A stretch of DNA of 41,283 bases, taken from positions 1-41,283 of the forward strand of contig JAHBMJ010004831.1 of NCBI GenBank assembly GCA_018398765.1, given 5' to 3'. This DNA is from Chromera velia. Its lineage: Eukaryota > Sar > Chromeraceae. A program made the position numbers and the translations under genes. This document shows, in pieces, positions 1-10,003 of the stretch (position 1 is its first letter; every line of letters begins with the position of its first letter). The notes beneath the pieces were generated by a model. That model was not told the DNA's origin and did no database searches. It saw only the letters and a list, made by a program, of their open reading frames with translations.

Positions 1-15
1 CAGGGTATGCGCATG

Positions 16-253
16 CAGACTGAATGGGTTCCCTCTTTCTTCTTTTTCTCTTTGTTTGTGATGAAAAGCATTTATTCGTTCGTCCATACAGACTGAATCA
101 GTTCCCTCTTTCTTCTTTTTCTCTTTGTTTGTGATGAAAAGCATTTATTCGTTCGTCCATACAGACTGAATGAGTTCCCTCTTTCTTCTTTTTCTCTTTG
201 TTTGTGATGAAAAGCATTTATTCGTTCGTCCATGCAGACTGAATGGGTTCCCG
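16..253. repeat. 73-bp tandem repeat, about 3.2 copies
   Basis: The block starting CAGACTGAAT recurs at 16, 89, 162 and 235, giving an exact 73-bp period. Copies are nearly identical: the base pair after GAAT varies (GG, CA, GA, GG), as does ATA/ATG just before the next unit. The fourth copy breaks off after GGTTCCC near 253. The unit combines a pyrimidine-rich stretch with an ATTCGTTCGTCCAT segment. It lies directly upstream of the first kinase exon, so it is in an intron, 5' leader or promoter. No open frame in it looks like a protein. Confidence 0.95.
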
Positions 254-300
254 GTTCTGTCACGGGAAGATACGTGATGGTGGGCCGTGACGTTGAGTAG

Positions 301-1352
301 GACAGCTGTTCACCGTTGGGATCTGGCTTCTTTAGTGAAGTCTTCCCGGGGCTACAGAACGGATGTCCTGTGGCGGTGAAGGTGATCAAGAGAGCGGAAG
401 GGCAGAAGTATGCAGACTTTGAGAGGGAGGTCGGGAATGAAGCCGAGGCGATGCGAAAGTTGGCGTCGCATCGGAACGTCTGTACTTTGTACAGCCGTTA
501 CATTTACAAGGTCAGTCCGTCCGTCTGAACTCTTCAGTACAGTTTCCTTCCTTTCTTTCTTCTGACCATTCGAGAGAGAGAAAGAGCCACCAGAGGGTAA
601 AACAAATCAAGCTCTATTCCGTCTTTTGGCGCTCTCGTCGCCTCTCCCCTTACAACATACATCCCTCCTTGTGATTCATGGTGTGGTCATTTTCATGCAG
701 TACCGCGCTTTTTTGGTGATGGAGCTGTGCGAGACGGACCTGAGGAGCCTCATCATCCGACAGGGGGGGAGGGTCTCGAAGAAGGTGGCCCTGACGATCG
801 GTGCTGCCCTCGCGAGGACGGTTGCCTTGATGCACAGTGAGAACGTGATCCACTTCGACCTCAAAGCCAGAAATGTTCTTTTCCGCCGCGTTCCGACCTC
901 AGCAGCAGAGTGCCGTCAGTATCTTCGCATTTGTGATCTGGGTCTTGCGAAGCTAGAGGGGGCTGAGGGGATCGTCGGGTCAACCGGTGGAGGCACGTAC
1001 ACCCACCAGACCCCCGAGCAGTTTTGGGGACTCCAGAGCAACGCCGACCTGACAAAGGTCGACGTGTATGGGTTGGGGGTCGTTCTGTGGGAATTGTTGA
1101 CTGGAGAGAGACCGTGGAAGGGGAAGACCAAAGAAGAGGTGACCCGAGCAGTGTGCGAGGGCAAGAGGCCGTCCCTGAAGGTTTGTCGATCCTTTTCTTC
1201 TTCTGAGGTTTCTTTGTTTCTTCTCTGTCTACGCCTGTCTCTGAATATGAATGCCATCCCCTCTGCTTTCTCTCAGGCTTGTATTAGATCTTGATCTGCA
1301 AAAATTTTCTGTCTGCTTTTCTGTCTCCAGTCTCTCTCTCTCTCTCTCTCTC

Positions 1353-1421
<69 letters not shown>

Positions 1422-1909
1422 TGCGAGTGAGTGTCCATGCAAATGGATGGTTGCAGAAAATCGGCCACGGTCAGCGCTGGCTTCTGAAGTGGATGTGGGA
1501 CGAAGATCCGTCAAAGAGACCGACCGCAGAGAAGTGCGCTGAGGTCCTGGAAGCCCAAGTCAGTGTCTTTCGCTCTTCTTTCTTGCAGTGGCAATCGTGT
1601 GTGCATGTGTGTGTGCATTGGATTTTCCCCTTAAAAAAAGACTCTTGACAAAGGCAGAGGCCATAAGTGGCGAGGGGCGAGACCCGCAACGTCGGAATCA
1701 TGCAGAGTCCCTCTCACTCACGTCGTGTGAGGACCTCAGTGATTCATTCGTCCCCTGACCTCAGCTCACGTCGTCTGCAGGGGACGGCCGAGTATTCTTC
1801 GGACCTGCACTCACGCACTCATCCTTTCTTTCTTTCTTTTTTTTTTTTTTTTGAGGGAACCGAAGCTCCTTGTCCTTCAGGCCCCCTTTGGCTCCTTTCC
1901 CCTCAGTGA
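301..1909 (+). CDS. Protein kinase catalytic domain, TKL-like; four exons, 5' end missing
   Basis: Proposed exons are 301-510, 701-1180, 1457-1558 and 1781-1909; the junctions keep one frame. The acceptors are TAG at 298-300 and GCAG before 701, 1457 and 1781; donors are GTCAGT, GTTTGT and GTCAGT. In order the protein shows a glycine loop (LGSGFFSEVF), the lysine strand VAVKVIK, a hinge (FLVMELCE), the catalytic loop HFDLKARN, DLG in place of DFG, TPE in place of APE, a DVYGLGVVLWELLTGERPW helix and a terminal WDEDPSKRP block. This order and the WxxDPxxRP ending fit TKL/Raf-like kinases that phosphorylate Ser/Thr. HFD instead of HRD makes it a non-RD kinase; the catalytic Asp and Lys are kept. 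No start codon is visible, so upstream exons are probably outside the window. The last exon runs into a poly-T tract and its end is uncertain. Confidence 0.82.
1331..1418. repeat. Compound (CT)n-(GT)n microsatellite in a kinase intron
   Basis: A CT run interrupted once by AATT passes directly into a GT run. It lies inside the 276-bp intron 1181-1456, shortly before the acceptor. The same arrangement occurs at 20089-20158 in the first intron of an unrelated gene. Confidence 0.95.
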
Positions 1910-3017
1910 GAAAGAACATTCCCGCATGCACGCTGTTGATTGCTCTCTCCCTCCTCCGCGTGCATGCAGGCTCTCAATTGTTGAAAAAAAAAAAAAAAAG
2001 AGAGAGAGAGAGAGAGTCCTGACCCTTCCCAAGGAAAGAGACTATCCACGTGCAGAAGGGGGGGGGGGGAATCAAAAACGCAAAGAAAAACCAAAACCCC
2101 CTTGACAGAATGAGACACGCATCTCATTCAAGCACCTCTCTCACACACCGGCGTTCTGCTGTCGGTGGGTCGCTCGGCCCTCCTGCGTGCGTCAGTGTGT
2201 TGTTTCGGGGGCGTGTGTGCAGTTGTGGACGAGAGGTAGGCGTGTTTGCCTTTCCTTCGCATTCGCGTTTCTTGCGTTCTTTCCCTTTCCCCCCCCTCTG
2301 TCCCAGGCCGCTGCCGTTTTTCTGGGAGGCAGAAAGAAAAGCACAGGGGCATGGCCGGACCTAGGAGGCCTGAGTGAGTGAGTGACTGAAAGCGCCCGGC
2401 CGAGAGGGGGGGAACCAAGAAAATAGAGGCATTCGGGGGGGGAAGAAACCGAGGGGCAATGAGGAAAAAAAAGAAACAGAGGGATCGGACACAGAAAGCG
2501 AAGGGCGAGGGGCGTTGGGTTTTCCTGTTTGAAGCAAACGAAAAAAGACTCATCTTTTTAGACTGACACAAAAGAGGACAGGGTAGAAAGGAAGGGAGAA
2601 GGAAAGGGAAGGCGAGGAAAGGAGGCATACTCAGAGATGCTTTGTCAACAAAATGTCCGTGCACATCGAAGGAACATTTGATGAGCGGACGGACACCGGC
2701 TCGATAAAGCATCTGTCTCTCTGTGTGAGCTTCCTTTCTTCATTCATTCCTTCTTTCCTTCCTTTCTTGCCCTGTGGCGCTGGCTGAACAGGCATGAAAT
2801 AGGAAAAGGGTGGGGGGGTTGGGAAAGAGAGCGCGGGTCTGGTTGGGGAAGCGGATTCAATGTGTGTGCGTCCGCGTATGTGCGCATGGATGTGTGATCG
2901 CTTTCTCCGGCGACTTGAAGGGAGGGAAAGAAACGGACAGACAGAGGCCGTAGCATTGGCAGACGGGGAACGGCTACTTCTCTGTGTCGTCTTTCTTTCT
3001 TTCTTGTTTTCTTTTTT

Positions 3018-3054
<37 letters not shown>

Positions 3055-3990
3055 TTTTCTCATTCTTTCTTGCTTGCGTGTTGTCTGCTGGGAGGAAGGA
3101 AGTCCGTCTTCTGTTCGTTTTCGGACTTGAGGAGGAGATCTTCATTTTTCTTGGAGGACACGGTACCGTCTCTCCTTTTCCGCGCCCTCGCTCTCTCCCT
3201 CTCCCCCGCCTCGTCACCCGAAACTCAGGGGCTTCGTCCTTCCTCCATTTTATTTCCTTCTTCTTGTTTTTTTTTTCGTGTCCCTTCATAGCTCTTTTCT
3301 GTTAACGAACCCTTTTTTCTTGTACAGCCTTTTTCGATGGGTGTACGTATTGACGGTGCACCCCCATTCGTTTCTGTACTTCTACGTCGTTTCAAGCATG
3401 CAACCAATCGTCATTTTTGGCGCTTCTTCTTCTGTCATTGGCACAAGGCGGCTGTGCGGCTCGGCTTTCACTCTCAGACGTGACGAGAAGGCTGTCAGTC
3501 TCATGTGTTCGGCCTCTTTTTTCTTACGTGTTCTGCTGCTGGTGCTGTTTTGTGTTGTTTCCCTTTTTCGTTTTTCCTTCTCGTCTCGTTTGGATCCTCT
3601 TGGCTTCTTGTTTGTGATGATGGACAGGAACTTCAAGTGGCAGAAATGCGAATAAGCAAAGGCGTTCCTCCCTCCCTACTGTCAACTCTGTCCAGAAGTA
3701 CTAGTTTTCCCGCCTTTCTATGCGTGTAGGCACAAGTACATGTGTGTGAGTGCGGATGCATGCTCACGTACCATCTTTCTTAATTCGATGATGAATGAAG
3801 TGGATGTGGGTGCACTGAAGGCATGCAAGTTGGTGCATACGGCTTCAGCGTGGAGCTAGAAGCATCCATGACCTTTTGAAGGTCCTTTTCAGGCGGCAAT
3901 GCGGAAATGGTTTGTCACGAACGAGACAGGAGAAGGGAGAATGAGAACAAAATTAACAAAACGCAGCAACATCAGAAGCCGAAAGTTGTG
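1910..3990. other. Low-complexity intergenic region without a credible gene
   Basis: The region holds an A-run followed by (GA)n at about 1984-2016, a G-run near 2059, several pyrimidine-rich stretches and a CTTT tract. Open frames on both strands are translations of these runs (poly-S, F, K, R) and show no domain, no splice logic and no usual codon pattern. The kinase 3' UTR may extend into its start. Confidence 0.6.
2991..3060. repeat. (CTTT)n microsatellite
   Basis: Nearly pure CTTT repeats with a few interruptions. Frames read through it give artificial poly-FLS or poly-KKE proteins on the two strands. Confidence 0.95.
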
Positions 3991-4472
3991 GAATCCGCGG
4001 AAGTCATATCTGCATGAAGAATCCCATAAATTCGTTAAAATCCCACAAAATCCTCCAAAATTCTAGCTAAAATCATAGCTAAAATCCTATAAAATCTGCA
4101 AAAATTAATCTTCTATTCTTAAAATCCGATAAAGTGTTATTGCATCCTATAGATTGCATCACATCTTATACGTACACTCCCGGCGGTCCCCCGCACGGGG
4201 CTAGGTGAATGTGGAAAACCCCGTATAACCAAAAATTGGTTACCAATCGATTGGTAACCAAAAATTCTAGTTTGATTTTCAAGTTTATATGTAATCGACT
4301 TGTTAGTAATTAAGTTGTTATATATGTACATTGTTATTAGGTGGTCTCAGTGTAGACCTAAGTGTAGATCATCGATCATGCTGCTGATTCATGCATGCAT
4401 GGCTACCATCATAGAATAATAAAACGTACAATGAAAATAGATAGAGAGAGAATAGGGAGAGCCCTTTTTTGC
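3991..4472. other. AT-rich island with a 26-bp perfect palindrome
   Basis: AT-rich sequence with a loose repeated AAAATCC(C/T)AtaAAAT pattern at about 4018-4135. A perfect 26-bp palindrome lies at 4236-4261, centred on ATCGAT, and is flanked by direct copies of AACCAAAAATT (4228-4238 and 4257-4267). No gene seen. Confidence 0.75.
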
Positions 4473-4980
4473 TACACAGTACGGTTAGGAGTAACGATAG
4501 TAGGACGGTTACTAGGCGGCCGCTAGGCCGCCCGGTTACTAATTTTGTGGTTACGCTAGTAGTGTTCCAATGGTAGTGGTAGTAGCTAAAAAAAGGCAGA
4601 TTTTGCCATATTCTGAGTCAAACTTAACCTACAAAACCAATTTTAGACTAGTAAAAATCATATTTGTGGTATTCATTAAAAATTCATTCTAGTAAAATTT
4701 AATGTTCATTATTTTATGACTGAACTCTAACTAATATATCATTATGTATAGCATATATTATTTGAGTATAATCATTTTAAGGCTTTAAACTGCTAATGAA
4801 TTAAGTGGTCAGACTTTTAAAATACGTTTAATAACTGTTTTTACTAGAGGTTTTCCTTGAACTACCATGGTAGTGGTATATGCCTTCAAGTCTGCTGGTT
4901 ATCATTTCATGGTTACCAAACTGGCGGTAACCCGCTACTGGCTTAAAGGGGCCGGTAGTAACTCCTAACCATACTGTGTA
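4473..4980. mobile_element. MITE-like non-autonomous DNA transposon, 508 bp
   Basis: The ends are 23-bp terminal inverted repeats (4473-4495 and 4958-4980) that begin TACACAGTA and match at 21 of 23 positions. They are flanked by a near-perfect duplication, CTTTTTTGC on the left and CTTTTTGC on the right (one T fewer). Internally there are several GGTTAC motifs, inverted near the right end, and a GGCGGCC/GGCCGCC stem (4515-4521, 4526-4532) between two CGGTTACTA copies. It encodes no transposase. An 8-9 bp duplication would fit hAT or Mutator families; alternatively the outer TA could be a Tc1/mariner TA duplication. Flanks on both sides are purine-rich and seem continuous, so it probably inserted into the LINE to its right. 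Confidence 0.8.
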
Positions 4981-5844
4981 CTTTTTGCTATACGAGAGTG
5001 GCGCCGCGATTGGAACACAGGAGGAGAGCAGCATGCAGGGTAGGAGACAGGGCTGTGGCTGCGACTTAGGGAAAAATTCCGGTAAGGGGGAGAGAGAAGG
5101 TGCCGTCACAGAAAAGGATGTGCCAGTTCTCTTGAGGGTGGTTGGGAATCGAGGTGGTGGAAGATAAAATCCATCTGGTGAAAGAATGTCCTGTTTTTAA
5201 CAGAGAGAGAGCAGAGATGTTCAGGAAGATAGAAGAGAAATGGGACAGCAAGATGAAAGAAAGAGCTAGAAAGGCAGCCACAGAAAGAGAAAGGCTCAAC
5301 AAAGAAGAAGGAAAAAGAGATAACTCGATGCTTTTCTGCTTTCTGTTGAATGAATTTTATACTGCAGTGGATGACTTTTAAGGATGGGCATCATTCAGAC
5401 GGAGGGTGTTTGAGGAGTGTTCAGGACGGTATGGACACATAAAGGGAAACGCTCTGGCGGCCAGACATGCAGGAATCACCGGAAAGCAGCGGGCGATCGA
5501 GAGACTAACAAAAGAATATGAGGAGACGATTGATAACTTAGAGACGACCGAAGGAGCGTTAGGGTGGGGAAGGAGGGAGCCGCAGAAGAAGATTAATAAA
5601 GTGAACAAGAAGAGCAAGGAAGCCCAAATCGCATGCCGTTTCAGATCGATTTTCAGACCGGAAAGCCAACACGGATCCAGAGCCGTAGCTCGAACAACGA
5701 ACAATCATGCAGTAGCGGCCAGGGCAACAGACTCTGGCGAGCCCCGATGGCAGGGTCTGATACCTCAGCTTAGGCTGGGGAACACCCCGCCCTGCTAGCT
5801 CTGGCGACAGATAGACATAGCGGGAAGGCCCTAGAGCGGAACAT

Positions 5845-5874
<30 letters not shown>
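4981..5874 (+). pseudogene. 3' end of a decayed non-LTR (LINE) retrotransposon
   Basis: One frame runs from about 4992 to 5798. It carries the C-terminal zinc-knuckle-like motif of LINE polyproteins, with a Cys at about 5121, then EDKIHLVKECPVF followed by NRERAEMF (the usual form is C..C..E..H....C). A charged tail follows. The frame has three internal stops (TAG near 5067, TGA at 5133, TAA at 5379) but no frameshift, and ends at TAG 5796-5798. A short 3' UTR leads to an (ATCA)n tail at 5845-5874, which is typical of LINE clades that end in microsatellites rather than poly-A. The reverse transcriptase and endonuclease parts are absent, as in usual 5' truncation. Clade not assigned. Confidence 0.75.
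5845..5874 (+). repeat. (ATCA)n 3' tail of the LINE
   Basis: About seven tandem ATCA units directly after the LINE 3' UTR. Unique AT-rich sequence follows. Confidence 0.9.
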
Positions 5875-5875
<1 letters not shown>

Positions 5876-5967
5876 CCTATTACTGCCAGTGAGTCCCTAG
5901 ACTCATGCATCATTAGCAGCAGTTTCTAACTTAAATTGAGCCCAAACCTACTATTATAATATAAAAC

Positions 5968-6239
5968 AGAATAATTAGTCATGTTCAGTGGTTACGTCTT
6001 GAAAAAGTCTGTTATTCCAGAGTCGCTATCTGGATAGAACAAAAAATAATCCACAAGATTCAGAAAGCAAATTGCATTCAACACGGAATTTAATCGACTC
6101 CATGAGGTGCGCACACAGTGCAACACATTGTCAATCGGTTTGACAAAATTCGAATTTCCGCGGTTCGCCTTGCGGCGGCGGTATACACGGCGACGGCTCA
6201 CGCGGCTCTTTCTGAATGATACACTGATACTTCTTAACT
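5968..6239 (-). repeat. 3' LTR of element 1
   Basis: 272 bp, matching 11870-12136 with about 19 substitutions and two indels (1 and 6 bp). In element orientation it begins AGTTAAGAAG and ends AATTATTCT, so it lacks the common TG...CA ends. A polypurine tract lies immediately before it. Confidence 0.93.
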
Positions 6240-6371
6240 CCCCCCCTCTGTTGACTCAATCGATTTATGGGGGAGTCGACAGACTATTAATCAATGGAAC
6301 TGCCCTTCAAGACCAAAATCTTTAGGCCATGTGATCTCGAGTTTCTTCCATTTTATAAGTCCATCAGCAAG

Positions 6372-8201
6372 CTACTCACGTTCACTAAAAACATGCTGAA
6401 GCTTCACATTCATTCCACCAAGTTCCTGTGCACACCACTTCAGAATTCCTGTCAATCCTTGTTCTTTCTTGCTGACACCTGACTCTGTCTGACCGAGGGA
6501 AGTCGCACTGTCCGTAAACATACGCACACTCAAAGAACGAAACAGAATTCGAAGAGAACGGACAAGAAGCGGTAGTCTTTTCAGACCAGCGTGGATAGCA
6601 AGCAGCTCTTCACCAGGTGTTGACAATACCAGTCGCTTCTCTCTATGTGTGGCCCAATCAAGAATGTTAAGCCAACAATGTAAATTTCAGGATCGATCAG
6701 CAAGTTGAATTATCAAAGCAGATCGAGCACTGTACGTCTTTCCTTTGAATCCACTAGCAACAAAGATTCGCAGTTCGGCATCAGAGACCGAAACAAAAAC
6801 AATCTCTTTCGGACGTGCTGCACGCATACGGATCAAAGTGATGATGACAGTAAGATGTTTCTCTGTAGGTGTCTTACTGAATGCCGCTAACTCACTTGCT
6901 GCAAATACCAAATCGAAACGAAGACGAGCGAGCCAGGCCAGACGACCAATCCATTTTAAGTAAGTCCCCTCCAAAGTCATGTCAATTTCCTCCGGTTCTG
7001 GAGGAGAGAAGTCGCTCTCAACGACCACTCCACTTGCCTTTCCTTTCGGAAGAGATGAGAGAAAAACATATTCGTTCATTCCCTGAAAGATGCGATCGTC
7101 CGATCTTCTCACATCGAAGCCGACTTGCTTCTGAGACAAGTCAGTCAGCAACTGAGGATCGTCTATCTCAATTAGTCCCTCGCGTGCAATCTTTCTGAGG
7201 GTAGCAAGAGGGTCGGCAGACGTGAGTACAACATCGTCAACATGCTTGGAGAGCAAACCATCAACCTTCATGTGCTTCACTTGTGTGATTGATGCGTCAT
7301 CTTGTGTCGGAAGAGGAGGAAGAGAAAGACTAGAACGAACCAAAACAAAAGTACTTTCCATCAATTCAGACCATCGAAGTCGAATCAACACACAAAAAAG
7401 AAAACGAGCAAAAATCAAAGGAGCATCTTTCAATCCATACGCAGCTGCCTTCAAGATGTAGACAGCTCCAGCCTTCAGATCAAGACGAAGAGCAGCAGGA
7501 GGGAGCCACGCAGGCATGCGCACACCAATGTTTCAAACCGATGACAGGAGAGGCGCTTGAAGAAACGCACAAGTAATATCAGCAAAAGCAATCTGCCAGC
7601 TCATCGACAAAGTAAAAACAAAGAGAATGCGAATCAAAAAGACGGCTGGCGTCCCTGCATAAGTCTTGACAGTCCGACGATTGAAAAACTTGTTGCCTGC
7701 CAAACATAGGTGCGCTTTCGCTTTTCTTGCTGCTCCTTTCATAAGTTTCTAAGTCAGAACCCAAATCAAAGAAATGATTGTTAAGAGGCTGTACGTCTCG
7801 CTTCCTACTTTCACCTCCTTTTCATATGTAGAGAAGCGCTCCCACTTCTCCATCTCTCTATCTCCCGCTCCGTCAAATTTCTCTTCCATCACCTCTCGCT
7901 TGTCTGCCTGCACGTGTATCTTGCCTATCTCGTCTGAACTATCCTTCTCAAGATAAAAAAGCTTCCTATCAGGTCTTGTCTTTGCTTTCGCTGCTGTCTG
8001 AACTAAGTGCCCATAACAAGGAAAAGAAAGAAGACAGGCAGTGCAGACACTCTCTTCATCACATGAAAAGAAGTCGCGGGGGCGTCTGCGATCATTATGA
8101 AAAGAAGAAGAGTCATAACTGGAATCGGAACTCTCTTCGTGAGACGCTGAAGGAGCCATCTTGGAGGAGTTAGGACCAAAAAAGTTCCTCAAAAAGAGCA
8201 A
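6372..8201 (-). pseudogene. Element 1 reverse transcriptase and RNase H region
   Basis: A single minus-strand frame covers a linker (8201-7749), the first reverse-transcriptase part (7742-7533; KAHLCLAG, TYAGTP, FADITCAFLQAPL), the palm (7523-6687; AAYGLKDAP, HVDDVVL as the YVDD box, YLKWIGRLAWLA) and RNase H (6626-6372; STPGEELLA, FTDSATSLG). These are the usual copia blocks in order. The frame is kept, but single in-frame stops lie at 7749 (TAG), 7533 (TGA) and 6687 (TGA); each can be explained by one transition. It would make cDNA from the element RNA if intact; here it is dead. Confidence 0.9.
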
Positions 8202-9770
8202 AAAGGTCGGATCCTTCTATATTCTTATCTGGCTGACCAGCAGGAGCATGCGCTGGAGGATCAATCACCTGAACGATCAACTGAGGAATTCTTTCTGTCT
8301 CTCCGTTCTTCTCCAAATTGAAAGGATGCATCAGACGGTCGGGTTGAACTTTCTGAGTGTTGTTTCTGTCTGGAAGCACAAGTTCGTACCCTGTCACTTC
8401 CCCCCCCGAGTTTTTGTGAATGAGCGAAACAGAAACGAGACCAGTGGGTGTCCGAGACATGCAACGAACAGGATGAAACACACCGTTCACAGAAACAAGA
8501 GCACAAGAAAGGGAAGAATCAGCAGAAAAATTAAAAGGATTCACCCCCCCCCCCCAATGCAGTCCCTCCGTTCAGTGGTGCTTGCGTTTCCTCATCAGAG
8601 GAGAACTCATAAATTAACGACTGTCTGAGAAGGACTTTGAATGGAGGGATGCACCGTACCGCACATTCGAGAGACGACAAAAGACCAGAGGCCCGACTGA
8701 GTGAAAACACCAGGAGTTGCATGCTTCACATCCTTTGTATTTGTCTTGACTGCGTGAAGCCAGCGAAAACAAACAGTGCACCACTCAAAAATAACACATT
8801 TAGCTCGGAAAATTCCAAAAGCAAACACTTCAAAACAACCATATAGAGGAATGGACTTGACACGCTTGGTGGGAGAAAAAACAACGGGATCACCAGGCAT
8901 GAAAATGATGTCAGGCACCCTTCCTGTCGCAAGGCGCAAGGGAGATGCTTTACGGTACATGGCAGTTCTGTTGTAAGACCATTCAATAAGAAGACAGAGA
9001 AGAGGAACAAAAGAAAGAGGAAAACCCTAAGTTGCAACCAAAGAAATCATTCCTGCCCGCAAAACGGTCCACCACTTCTCCATTGGCCCTCGAGAAGAGT
9101 TGGAAGCGAAAGGACGACAAACAGTCCCCGCTCGATTCAACACAGTCCGAACGTCCCCTTCCAGGATGCCTTTCTCATTGTCGGAACAAAGCAGCTTGAA
9201 GGCTCCATAGTTCAGATTCTATTCATTAAAGAATGGAAGGAGGTCTTTGCCTGCCCTGGAGGGTATCGATCTACACTGCACAAGGCCGGTGCGAAGGTCA
9301 GTGGTGGTAAGAAAAATCAAAGTGGAATAGGGAGTAGAACCGTAGACGGGATCAAGATCAGATAAAAACATCAAATCAGTCCAAGCCTCATCAAGAAAAG
9401 AAAGAGGAAAAGAAGAGTCAGGGTCGGAAGGATCTCTCGATTGAAACTTTCTGTTCATTGCATACACCCGAGGATAAGAGACACACCACGGGAGCGCAGC
9501 TTCAATCTTTTGTCTGGGGATGGAAAGGAAACAAGTGTTGTCTTATTCCTTCTAAGTGTCGATTAGTTAGGAAAGAGAAGGATGGATATGTCTGTAATGC
9601 TGCATGAGGATAGAGTTTCGAACAGATACAGGCACATGTGTCGTGTCAAGCACGAACGGACCAGAGGTCTCGCAATGACCCTTGCGATTTGGACCTTGTC
9701 GTATGGGGGCAGCAGCAACACGCTCTATGGAGGGAAAGACTTGTGAGAGAAAAGAAGAAATGAAATGCAA
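8170..9770 (-). pseudogene. Element 1 integrase region
   Basis: Minus-strand pieces in order: an HxRxxHPS motif near 9590 (pre-integrase zinc-binding region), the integrase core with WTDLMFL and LIFLTTTDLRTG (9467-9219), then after an in-frame TAG at 9219 an SDNE motif and GPMEKWW, which supply the second Asp and the Glu of the DDE triad. A C-terminal part (8960-8607) has ASPLRLATGRVPD. Downstream the frame shifts twice between about 8720 and 8170; a 13-14 base C-run at 8543-8556 sits at one of these shifts. The spacer 8544-8170 continues toward reverse transcriptase. The function would be insertion of cDNA into the genome. Confidence 0.8.
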
Positions 9771-10003
9771 ATAGAGAAGTTTAAAAGAAAAGAAACAAAG
9801 TGAATTCAGTTACAGTCTTTCTAGCTCGGGTCTTATCTCCTCATTTTTATCTCAGTCATTACACGTCTTTATCCCCCCACCCATCGATCTGTCAATGGCT
9901 CCTTTGTGAAAAGGATTTCTACGAATTGACTGCTTTGGATGTATATGGATCAACAGAAGTTACAGCCCTCTAAGTCCCCCTTAACAACAATATGAAAAGC
10001 TCT

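Noticed and set aside
2128-3291. Long open frames on both strands (194, 181 and 143 codons)
   Set aside because: They translate pyrimidine/purine tracts and the CTTT repeat; composition is poly-F/S/L or poly-K/E/R with no domain or splice support.
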